From an uncultured Prevotella sp. (GTDB lineage Bacteria; Bacteroidota; Bacteroidia; Bacteroidales; Bacteroidaceae), in NCBI GenBank assembly GCA_946999045.1, contig CAMQBR010000055.1:1-13376 (forward strand): a stretch of 13,376 nt of DNA. Reading direction: 5' to 3'. Positions 7,017 to 13,170 of the stretch are shown one piece after another; position 1 is the first letter of the stretch, and every line of letters begins with the position of its first letter. Both the position numbers and the translations under genes were made by a program. Below the pieces are notes generated by a model. It had not been told where the DNA came from. It did no database searches and saw only the letters and a program-made list of their open reading frames with translations.

Positions 7017-7048
7017 CAAAGATATTAAAAAAACTTGTGTCAATCAAA
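7017..7048 (-). promoter_or_regulatory. Promoter of glk
   Basis: On the minus strand TTTG (7048-7045), 20 bases, then TATCTTTG (7024-7017) fits the Bacteroidetes consensus. An inverted repeat AAAACTT (7030-7036) / AAGTTTT (7047-7053) overlaps the -33 box and spacer and might be an operator. The 6896-7104 gap otherwise carries no gene; the start site for the divergent LysE-type gene was not clear. Confidence 0.6.
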
Positions 7049-7104
7049 GTTTTATGATATAAATTTGCCTATCTGCCATATTTTTTGCAATTTTGCATAA
7101 GATT

Positions 7105-7773
7105 ATGTCATTTGTACTTCAAATAGATATTATAGGTCAGATATGGAAGGGCATCATCATAGGCATTATAGCCTCTGGTTTGATGGGGCCCGTGGGTGTT
7201 CTTTGTATTCAACGTACATTGAACAAAGGGCGCTGGTATGGCTTTGCTACAGGAGTAGGAGCTGCTTTCTCTGATATTATTTATGCCCTGCTCACAGGAT
7301 TGGGTATGAGTTTTGTTATGGACATGATAACCAATCCCAAGAATATGTTTATCTTACAAATAACTGGTAGCTTATTACTTTTACTGTTTGGCGTTTATAG
7401 TTTTCGCAGCAACCCTACAAAACACATTCATGTAGGAGGAAAGAAGAAGGGTTCTTACACGTATAATGGCATAACAGCTTTTTGGCTTACTTTCTTTAAT
7501 CCCCTCATTATTTTATTGTTTATTGCCATGTATGCACAATTTAACTTTGTTGTCCCCAATCATCCTTTCGAAATGGTGTGCGGATACATCGGTATCTTGT
7601 GTGGCGCATTATTATGGTGGTACGGCTTAACATGGGTGATTAACAAGATACGAAGAAAGTTTGATACCAACGGCATTGTTATTATTAATAAGATTATAGG
7701 TACTATCGTTATTGTTTGTTCGTTAGTTATTTTATTTGGCACCATATTCAATTTATACACAGTTCATTATTAG
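7105..7773 (+). CDS. LysE/RhtB-family amino-acid exporter
   Basis: A predicted polytopic inner-membrane protein of 222 residues, normal for LysE/RhtB exporters (about 200-230). It has about six hydrophobic segments, with the family's N-terminal pattern SGLMGPVGVLCIQRTLNKGRW (a GP motif after helix 1, then a basic loop), GFATGVGAAFSDIIYA as helix 2, a basic mid-loop around the KKKG, and FWLTFFNPLIILLF as helix 4. The substrate cannot be told; members export basic amino acids, homoserine/threonine or other metabolites. The ATG at 7105 is preferred over an in-frame TTG at 7093. Two hairpins follow the stop at 7778-7829, before the DUF4924-type gene. Confidence 0.85.
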   Translation: MSFVLQIDIIGQIWKGIIIGIIASGLMGPVGVLCIQRTLNKGRWYGFATGVGAAFSDIIYALLTGLGMSFVMDMITNPKNMFILQITGSLLLLLFGVYSFRSNPTKHIHVGGKKKGSYTYNGITAFWLTFFNPLIILLFIAMYAQFNFVVPNHPFEMVCGYIGILCGALLWWYGLTWVINKIRRKFDTNGIVIINKIIGTIVIVCSLVILFGTIFNLYTVHY

Positions 7774-7777
7774 CTGC

Positions 7778-7829
7778 GTATAAAAACGTTTATACTATAC
7801 TTATACCAATCATTACATCGTGGTATAAG
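7778..7829 (+). other. Two tandem hairpins after the LysE-type gene
   Basis: GTATAAA-AACG-TTTATAC (7778-7795) is a perfect 7-bp stem with a 4-nt loop, beginning 5 bp after the stop. Five bases later CTTATACC (7800-7807) and GGTATAAG (7822-7829) make a perfect 8-bp stem around a 14-nt loop. They could be a leaky terminator, an RNA processing or stability site, or an operator. No T-run follows directly. Confidence 0.5.
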
Positions 7830-7874
7830 GTGTATCAAAATATTATTTTAACATTCTTAAAACTTAGTAAGAAA

Positions 7875-8423
7875 GTGTATATATCTCAAGAACTACGCAA
7901 AAAGAGCATTGCCGAATATCTTTTATATATGTGGCAGATAGAGGATTTAATCAGAGCCTACGGATGTTCGTTGTCTCGTATTCGTTGTGAGTATATCTCA
8001 CAATTCAAATATACCAATGAGCAGAAAGACGAAGAGATTGACTGGTATGGCAACCTTATCAAGATGATGAATGAGGAGGGAAAACGAGAAAAAGGGCATT
8101 TACAAATCAATGAAATCATTATTCAGGACTTAACCGAGTTGCATAGTCAATTGTTGCAAAGCTCTAAGTTTCCGTATTACAATACCGAATATTATAAGGT
8201 TTTGCCCTTTATTGTTGAGTTACGACACAAAGGCGAAGCAGACGCAAACGAAATTCAGGTTTGCCTAAATGCACTATATGGTGTAATGCTTTTGCGTTTA
8301 CAGCACAAAGAAATATCACCCGACACTACACACGCAATAGAAGAGATAACAAACTTTATCGGAATGTTATCTGATTATTATATAAAAGATAAAAACGAAG
8401 GACTTCAATTTGAGGAGGATTAA
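7875..8423 (+). CDS. DUF4924-type conserved Bacteroidetes protein, unknown function
   Basis: Function unknown. The translation closely fits my memory of Bacteroidales DUF4924 proteins, which occur beside rfbD: YISQELRKKSIAEYLLYMW and QIEDLIRA at the N-terminus, a central GHLQI block, LPFIVELR, and LYGVMLLRLQHKEISP near the C-terminus. Mostly helical, soluble, 182 residues, no signal peptide or membrane segment. The start is taken as GTG at 7875 because family likeness begins exactly there; the open frame continues upstream to 7716 but that part is hydrophobic, overlaps the LysE-type gene and resembles nothing. The 3' end contains the strong Shine-Dalgarno of rfbD, and only 4 bp separate the two genes, so they are translationally linked. 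Confidence 0.75.
   Translation: MYISQELRKKSIAEYLLYMWQIEDLIRAYGCSLSRIRCEYISQFKYTNEQKDEEIDWYGNLIKMMNEEGKREKGHLQINEIIIQDLTELHSQLLQSSKFPYYNTEYYKVLPFIVELRHKGEADANEIQVCLNALYGVMLLRLQHKEISPDTTHAIEEITNFIGMLSDYYIKDKNEGLQFEED
8412..8418 (+). promoter_or_regulatory. Strong Shine-Dalgarno of rfbD inside the upstream gene
   Basis: GAGGAGG ends 9 nt before the ATG at 8428 and lies in the last Glu-Glu-Asp codons of the DUF4924-type gene. It decides the rfbD start in favour of 8428 over an in-frame TTG at 8410. A perfect SD is uncommon in this group, so efficient, coupled initiation is likely. Confidence 0.8.
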
Positions 8424-8427
8424 AGGT

Positions 8428-9297
8428 ATGAATATTCTTATTACGGGTTGCAACGGACAGCTGGGTAACGAAATTCAATTGCTTGAAAAGCAAGAGAACC
8501 AACATCAATGGTTTAACACAGATGTTAAAGACTTAGATGTCACCGACAAAGATGCTACAGAACGCTTTGTTGAAGAACATGAAATAAACGGTATTGTGAA
8601 CTGTGCTGCCTATACAGCCGTTGACAAAGCCGAAAGTAATGAAGACTTGGCACACAAACTAAATGCCGTTGCTCCTGCATACTTGGCTACTGCCGTTGGT
8701 AAGCGTAATGGTTGGATGATACAGGTAAGTACCGATTACGTTTTTGATGGTACACATCATACACCTTATACAGAGGAAGATACTCCCTGCCCTAACAGCG
8801 TTTATGGCTCTACCAAATTAAAGGGAGAACTGGCTGTTAAAAAGTATTGTCCACAATCGGTTATCATTCGTACCGCATGGTTGTATTCTCCACACGGCAA
8901 CAACTTTGTCAAGACGATGATTAAGTTGGGCAAAGAGAAACCTGAGTTGGGGGTTATTTTCGACCAGATAGGTACACCTACTTGCGCTGGCGACTTGGCA
9001 CAAGCCATTATGACAATTATCCAAAAAGGCATTATACCTGGCATCTATCACTTCACTAACGAAGGCATTATCAGCTGGTACGACTTTACCAAAGCTATCC
9101 ATCGCATTGCAGGTATTACCACTTGTCATGTAAAGCCATTGCATACGGCAGAATATCCAACAGCAGCTACACGTCCTGCTTACAGCGTATTGGACAAAAC
9201 AAAGATTAAAAAGACCTTTGGCATTGAGATTCCTTATTGGGAGGAAAGCTTGTCTAAGATGATAAAAGAATATTATAAGGGCGGTTCTATAAATTAG
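8428..9297 (+). CDS. rfbD: dTDP-4-dehydrorhamnose reductase
   Basis: Reduces dTDP-4-keto-L-rhamnose to dTDP-L-rhamnose with NAD(P)H, the last step of rhamnose donor synthesis for surface polysaccharide; cytosolic. 289 residues, normal size. The nucleotide-binding motif is MNILITGCNGQLGNEI (G7, G10, G13), followed by VNCAAYTAVDKAE (57-69), STDYVFDGT (101-109), and catalytic Y126-x3-K130 in VYGSTK. It lies 4 bp after the DUF4924-type gene. The other rml genes are not in this window. Oddity: the stop codon and last five residues (GGSIN) come from the terminal repeat of an inserted MITE; the restored ancestral gene would end EYYK-stop, overlapping the prfC start by ATGA. The tail change is short and probably harmless. 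Confidence 0.93.
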   Translation: MNILITGCNGQLGNEIQLLEKQENQHQWFNTDVKDLDVTDKDATERFVEEHEINGIVNCAAYTAVDKAESNEDLAHKLNAVAPAYLATAVGKRNGWMIQVSTDYVFDGTHHTPYTEEDTPCPNSVYGSTKLKGELAVKKYCPQSVIIRTAWLYSPHGNNFVKTMIKLGKEKPELGVIFDQIGTPTCAGDLAQAIMTIIQKGIIPGIYHFTNEGIISWYDFTKAIHRIAGITTCHVKPLHTAEYPTAATRPAYSVLDKTKIKKTFGIEIPYWEESLSKMIKEYYKGGSIN

Positions 9298-9535
9298 CCT
9301 TAACAGATTGTGAGACTATTTTTGAGGTCAATTTGTTTGTAAGCGAAGGAGTATTGCGAGCTATACGACTGAACGAACAAGCAAATTGAACCAAAAACGG
9401 AGCAAGCCGAATGCAATCAAACTTGTTTGAATTGTTGAGGCGCAGCCTGTTTTATATAAAAAGAGTCCACAAGATGACAAAACGTAAATAGACTGACATA
9501 AAAAAACCTTACGGTGGTAATTTATAGAACCACCC
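9279..9535. mobile_element. MITE copy 2 (257 bp), at the rfbD/prfC junction
   Basis: Bounded by GGGCGGTTCTATAAATTA on the left and the reverse complement of GGGTGGTTCTATAAATTA on the right, with ATAA directly flanking both ends (9275-9278 and 9536-9539) as a 4-bp target duplication. It is in the opposite orientation to the 3474-3662 copy and carries about 68 bp of central sequence that copy lacks. A 76-codon open frame runs through it on the minus strand but its peptide is just terminal-repeat and palindromic sequence in translation, so I do not call a gene. TATTTTTG at 9317-9324 looks like a -7 box toward prfC but has no good -33 partner. Confidence 0.88.
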
Positions 9536-9539
9536 ATAA

Positions 9540-11129
9540 ATGAGATTTCTTCAACCAAACATGATGAACGAAATACAACGTAGGCGAACATTCGCCATTA
9601 TATCACACCCAGATGCAGGTAAAACTACACTTACAGAGAAATTCTTGCTCTTTGGTGGACAGATACAAGTGGCTGGCGCAGTTAAAAGCCACAAGATTAA
9701 AAAGACGGCTACCAGCGACTGGATGGACATTGAGAAACAACGTGGTATATCTGTATCTACCTCTGTCATGGAATTCGATTATCAGGTATATAAAATAAAT
9801 ATCCTTGATACTCCTGGACACCAAGATTTTGCAGAAGATACGTATCGAACTTTAACAGCTGTTGATTCAGCAATTATTGTAGTTGACTCAGCCAAAGGTG
9901 TTGAGGCACAAACACGTAAGCTCATGGAAGTGTGTCGTATGCGAAACACGCCTGTTATTATTTTTATTAACAAAATGGATCGTGAAGGTCGTGATCCGTT
10001 CGATGTATTAGATGAATTAGAACAGGAACTAAAAATAAAGGTTCGCCCCTTGAGTTGGCCTATCGGACAAGGGGTTAAGTTTAAGGGTGTATATAATATC
10101 TACGAACAACAGCTCAACTTGTTTACTCCCAACAAACAGCGTGTTACAGAAAAAGTTGCAGTTGACATCAATACTAAGGAACTTGATGAGAAAGTGGGCG
10201 AAGCAGAAGCTTCAACTCTTCGTAATGATTTAGAATTAGTAAACGGTGTGTACCCTGAATTTGATGAAAATTCGTATCGAGAAGCAGAGGTTGCTCCTGT
10301 GTTTTTTGGTTCGGCTCTCAACAACTTTGGTGTACAAGAGTTGTTAGATTGCTTTGTACAGATAGCTCCAAGTCCTCGTCCCACACAAGCTGAAGAACGA
10401 TTGGTACAACCAGAAGAACCTAAATTTACTGGATTTATCTTTAAAATTACTGCCAACATTGACCCTAATCACCGTTCGTGTATTGCCTATTGTAAGGTTT
10501 GCTCTGGAAAGTTTGTTCGCAATCAGCCTTATCTGCATGTACGTAATGGCAAGATGGTAAGGTTTAGTTCGCCTACACAGTTTATGGCTCAACGCAAGAG
10601 CACTATTGAAGAAGCTTATCCAGGAGATATTGTGGGGTTACCTGATAATGGTATCTTTAAAATTGGCGATACACTTACTGAGGGGGAAAAAATTCACTTT
10701 AAAGGCTTACCTTCATTTTCGCCAGAGATGTTCAAATACATTGAGAATGATGATCCTATGAAGACTAAACAGTTGAATAAAGGTATTGAGCAGTTAATGG
10801 ATGAGGGGGTTGCACAGTTGTTCGTTAACCAGTTTAATCAACGTAAAATTATTGGTACCGTTGGGCAACTTCAGTTTGAAGTAATACAGTACCGACTAGA
10901 AAACGAATATAATGCTAAATGTCGTTGGGAACCCGTACACTTGTACAAAGCTTGCTGGATAGAGTCGGATAACAATGAGGAATTAGAAAACTTTAAGAAG
11001 CGCAAGTACCAATATATGGCCAAAGACCGACAAGGTAGGGATGTCTTCTTAGCTGACTCTAACTATGTACTTAGCATGGCGCAACAAGACTTTGAACATA
11101 TCAAATTCCATTTTACCAGCGAGTTTTAG
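9540..11129 (+). CDS. prfC: Peptide chain release factor 3 (GTPase)
   Basis: A translational GTPase that removes RF1/RF2 from the ribosome after termination. 529 residues from the ATG at 9540, matching the usual length. G1 P-loop HPDAGKTT (23-30), the RF3-typical TSDWMDIEKQRGIS with G2 (58-71), G3 DTPGHQDF (90-97), G4 NKMD (144-147); the RF3 C-terminal domain with VGQLQFEV lies near the end. Starts at 9561 or 9564 (MMNEIQRRR) are also possible, since family likeness begins there; 9540 is kept because it overlapped the rfbD stop before MITE insertion. No Shine-Dalgarno. Formerly coupled to rfbD; now 242 bp away, so it may depend on readthrough or a new promoter. Confidence 0.94.
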   Translation: MRFLQPNMMNEIQRRRTFAIISHPDAGKTTLTEKFLLFGGQIQVAGAVKSHKIKKTATSDWMDIEKQRGISVSTSVMEFDYQVYKINILDTPGHQDFAEDTYRTLTAVDSAIIVVDSAKGVEAQTRKLMEVCRMRNTPVIIFINKMDREGRDPFDVLDELEQELKIKVRPLSWPIGQGVKFKGVYNIYEQQLNLFTPNKQRVTEKVAVDINTKELDEKVGEAEASTLRNDLELVNGVYPEFDENSYREAEVAPVFFGSALNNFGVQELLDCFVQIAPSPRPTQAEERLVQPEEPKFTGFIFKITANIDPNHRSCIAYCKVCSGKFVRNQPYLHVRNGKMVRFSSPTQFMAQRKSTIEEAYPGDIVGLPDNGIFKIGDTLTEGEKIHFKGLPSFSPEMFKYIENDDPMKTKQLNKGIEQLMDEGVAQLFVNQFNQRKIIGTVGQLQFEVIQYRLENEYNAKCRWEPVHLYKACWIESDNNEELENFKKRKYQYMAKDRQGRDVFLADSNYVLSMAQQDFEHIKFHFTSEF

Positions 11130-11248
11130 ACTTTTTAATTTTGAGGTTTGAACAAAGAACCTTATCATTCGTAACGATATAGGGGGGAATTCTATACGTT
11201 CAAAAATAATGTGGGTAACGAGAACAATGCCCCTTCATATTATTGACC

Positions 11249-11288
11249 ACAGATTATGGGATAAGATGTGACTTATAAAATAATCTGT
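11249..11288. other. Interrupted 40-nt dyad in the prfC-rplI gap
   Basis: ACAGATTAT (11249-11257) pairs with ATAATCTGT (11280-11288); inside it ATAAG (11261-11265) pairs with CTTAT (11272-11276), separated by a symmetric GGG/AAA internal loop, with a 6-nt terminal loop. It could help end prfC transcription (a long T-run occurs about 22 bp downstream) or bind a protein. The rest of 11130-11413 has no gene; an imperfect inverted repeat GGACGAAC/GTGCGTTCC lies at 11332-11353. Confidence 0.5.
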
Positions 11289-11413
11289 ATCATCCCCTCT
11301 AATTATATGTTTTTTTTATTGTAAATGGAGTGGACGAACAATCCGTGCGTTCCTACACAGTTTTTATAAGCCAATCGTAACTCAAAGTAAAAGACGCAAA
11401 ATTAAAAGCAAAA

Positions 11414-11450
11414 AAAATCCTGATGTACACATAACGCACATCAGGATTTT
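11414..11450 (-). terminator. Terminator of the rpsF-rpsR-rplI operon
   Basis: AAAATCCTGATGT (11414-11426) and ACATCAGGATTTT (11438-11450) form a perfect 13-bp stem with an 11-nt loop; on the minus strand a run of T residues follows. It lies about 37 bp after the rplI stop. The plus-strand side also ends in TTTT, so it may block transcription arriving from prfC too. Confidence 0.85.
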
Positions 11451-11486
11451 ATTAAATCATATGTTTATGCAAAAATAATTTATTAC

Positions 11487-12023
11487 TTATTCTGCTGCAT
11501 TTTCTTTTGTTTCTTCCATAGTCTCTGTAGGAGCAACACTTGACTCTTTAGCCTCCTCTTTCTTTGGTTCAGCCTTAGGGGCATTCTCTGCAACAACAGC
11601 AACAGGAACCTTAACTTCAACCTCTTTGTGGAAGTGAATAGTAGCCTCGTAATTTCCTATCTTCTTAATATCATGCATAGTGATAATCTTGCGATCAATC
11701 TCAATGCCCTTCTTTACCAATTCTTCAGCAACAGTAGCAGCGGTAACAGAACCATATGTAACACCTGTCGCAGAAACCTTTGCTGAAATCTCCAAAGCAA
11801 CACCCTCTAATGCAGCCGCTTTTTTTTCAGCCTCAACCTTGATTTGAGCTAACTTATGAGCCTGTTGCTTCAAATTCTCTGCCAAGATTTTCTTAGCTGA
11901 CTCAGAAGCGATAACAGCTTTACCTGTAGGAATTAAGTAATTACGACCGTAACCACGCTTAACGCTCACGATATCATTCTTGTATCCAAGACCTATAATA
12001 TCTTCTTTTAGTATAATCTCCAT
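11487..12023 (-). CDS. rplI: 50S ribosomal protein L9 (with C-terminal extension)
   Basis: Binds 23S rRNA near the L1 stalk and helps keep reading frame and ribosome spacing. The N-terminal domain has the diagnostic GLGYKNDIVSVKRGYGRNYL followed by IPTGKAVIA (about 12-40), then the long connecting helix rich in Ala/Lys/Glu (about 41-75) and the C-terminal domain ending near 149. The protein is 178 residues against about 148 in E. coli: the last 30 residues are an acidic Ala/Pro/Lys/Glu tail, probably disordered. A strong Shine-Dalgarno (GAGGAGG) lies 6 nt before the ATG. Third gene of the operon, 19 bp after rpsR, ending in the hairpin at 11414-11450. Confidence 0.96.
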   Translation of the reverse strand: MEIILKEDIIGLGYKNDIVSVKRGYGRNYLIPTGKAVIASESAKKILAENLKQQAHKLAQIKVEAEKKAAALEGVALEISAKVSATGVTYGSVTAATVAEELVKKGIEIDRKIITMHDIKKIGNYEATIHFHKEVEVKVPVAVVAENAPKAEPKKEEAKESSVAPTETMEETKENAAE

Positions 12024-12042
12024 TCTGTTTCCTCCTCTTTAA

Positions 12043-12312
12043 TTATTTCATCAAATCGGTTACGTATGGAAGCAGCGCAATTTGGCGCGCACGCTTAACA
12101 GCTTGTGCTACACGGCGTTGATACTTCAAAGATGTTCCTGTGATACGACGTGGTAAGATTTTTCCTTGCTCGTTCAAGAATTTCTTCAAGAACTCAGGAT
12201 CTTTGTAGTCAATGTATTTGATACCGCTCTTCTTAAAACGGCAATACTTTTTCTTCTTCGTGTCCACAGAAGGTGGAGTCAAATAACGGATTTCTGATTT
12301 ATTCTCTGCCAT
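12043..12312 (-). CDS. rpsR: 30S ribosomal protein S18
   Basis: Small-subunit protein that pairs with S6 on the platform of the 30S subunit and binds 16S rRNA. 89 residues. Family features: KKYCRFKKSG near residues 21-30, IDYKD, and the C-terminal rRNA-binding block ILPRRITGTSLKYQRRVAQA followed by VKRARQIALLPY. It begins 2 bp after the rpsF stop, and its Shine-Dalgarno AAGGAGG lies in the last rpsF codons, so translation of the S6:S18 partners is coupled. Confidence 0.97.
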   Translation of the reverse strand: MAENKSEIRYLTPPSVDTKKKKYCRFKKSGIKYIDYKDPEFLKKFLNEQGKILPRRITGTSLKYQRRVAQAVKRARQIALLPYVTDLMK

Positions 12313-12314
12313 AA

Positions 12315-12659
12315 TTAAGCCTCCTTTTTGTTAGCATACTTCTGTTTTCTTTTCTCAGCATACTGTACTGCATACTTGTCAAGTTTAACAGTTATAAAAC
12401 GGATTACTTTCTCGTCACGGCGATAACCTGTTTCGAGTTTTTCTACCAATGTTGGCTCGCCTTTGAATTGAAACAGGCAGTAGAAGCCTGAGTTCTTCTT
12501 CTGAATTTTGTAAGCCAGCTTCTTCATTCCCCAAGCCTCTTCATTCAGAATCTCAGCACCATTATCGGTAAGCAGAGTTTTGAATTTAGCGACCGCTTCC
12601 TTCATCTGTTCATCAGACAAAACGGGAGTCAAAATGAAAACGGTTTCGTATTGATTCAT
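12315..12659 (-). CDS. rpsF: 30S ribosomal protein S6
   Basis: Small-subunit protein forming a heterodimer with S18 before 30S assembly. 114 residues, normal length. Starts MNQYETVFILTPVLSD, with WGMKKLAYKIQKKNSGFYCL (about 43-62) and ETGYRRDEKVIRFITVKLDK (about 76-95) typical of the family; the short C-terminal tail is basic rather than the acidic tail of E. coli S6. First gene of the operon, preceded by the promoter at 12706-12737; the leader of about 40 nt is AT-rich with no clear Shine-Dalgarno. No ssb or priB is in the operon, as usual in Bacteroidetes. In other bacteria S6:S18 can repress their own leader; I did not find that motif here. Confidence 0.97.
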   Translation of the reverse strand: MNQYETVFILTPVLSDEQMKEAVAKFKTLLTDNGAEILNEEAWGMKKLAYKIQKKNSGFYCLFQFKGEPTLVEKLETGYRRDEKVIRFITVKLDKYAVQYAEKRKQKYANKKEA

Positions 12660-12705
12660 ACTACTTTTTAAAATTAATGAATAATATTTTTTGCAATTTG
12701 CTATG

Positions 12706-12737
12706 CAAAGGTACGTCTTTTTTGAACGTCTGCCAAA
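12706..12737 (-). promoter_or_regulatory. Promoter of rpsF-rpsR-rplI
   Basis: On the minus strand TTTG (12737-12734), 20 bases, then TACCTTTG (12713-12706) followed by C: a consensus Bacteroidetes promoter, as expected for a strongly expressed ribosomal operon. Confidence 0.75.
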
Positions 12738-12754
12738 TATTTTTTGTACTTTTG
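12721..12754 (+). promoter_or_regulatory. Divergent promoter for the small membrane protein
   Basis: TTTG (12721-12724), 22 bases, then TACTTTTG (12747-12754) followed by C matches the -7 consensus. It overlaps the spacer and -33 region of the rpsF promoter, so one polymerase would sterically exclude the other. The start codon is 22 bp after the -7 box, implying a leader of only about 15 nt. Confidence 0.65.
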
Positions 12755-12776
12755 CCTTAAATAAAAGAAAAATAAG

Positions 12777-12959
12777 ATGAGAATTAAGCTATCTTCTTCT
12801 ATCGGATTATATAGTGTGTATACTGGTGTGGCTATTTTGGCCTTATCTTACATTACTGGATTAACACGTTACAATGCCATTTCTCTACTTGGTTTGCTCC
12901 TTATTATAATAGGTGTTGTTGCGTATATTTTTATAGAAAGGCATAAGGGGAAATATTAA
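12777..12959 (+). CDS. Small two-helix membrane protein, unknown function
   Basis: 60 residues, not recognised as a named family. Two hydrophobic segments are evident: about 9-28 (SIGLYSVYTGVAILALSYI region) and about 34-54 (AISLLGLLLIIIGVVAYIFI), joined by the short loop TGLTRYN; the C-terminal ERHKGKY is charged and basic, so both ends probably face the cytoplasm. Support for being real: a good promoter just upstream, an ATG at the proper distance, and a coherent hydrophobic pattern. Divergent from the ribosomal operon. Confidence 0.65.
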   Translation: MRIKLSSSIGLYSVYTGVAILALSYITGLTRYNAISLLGLLLIIIGVVAYIFIERHKGKY

Positions 12960-13170
12960 GCCATCCTATCTCCCCTCCAATGAGAAGGAATAAAAGCTCA
13001 CAGCATACAGAATAAATGTTTTTAAGGACGCACAGCTCATGCATTCGCATTGATAAAATACGTATATATCTTTTCAGTACTAATAATCTGAATTATTTTT
13101 ACAAATATTTGAAAACTAAAGAGAACTAAACAAAAATATTCAAAACTTGAAAAAGCATTCAGATCATTGT
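12960..13170. other. Non-coding AT-rich stretch
   Basis: No gene, RNA or promoter is supported between the small membrane protein and the transposase relic. It holds loosely similar A/T-rich segments (an AAATATTTGAAAACT near 13102 and AAATATTCAAAACTT near 13133) but no clean repeat. Confidence 0.4.

Noticed and set aside
7088..7095. CAATTTTG as the -7 box of the LysE-type gene, with TTTG at 7064-7067
   Set aside because: The first consensus base is missing and the start codon would be only nine bases downstream, giving an almost leaderless mRNA; not strong enough to list.
7716..7874. N-terminal extension of the DUF4924-type protein overlapping the LysE-type gene
   Set aside because: The extension is hydrophobic, overlaps the upstream gene and crosses two hairpins; family likeness begins at the GTG at 7875.
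9361..9591. 76-codon minus-strand open frame in the second MITE and prfC start
   Set aside because: It is made of MITE terminal and palindromic sequence plus the antisense of prfC; the shorter copy does not preserve it.
12540..12659. S6:S18 autoregulatory leader
   Set aside because: No recognisable bulged-hairpin motif in the short AT-rich leader upstream of rpsF.
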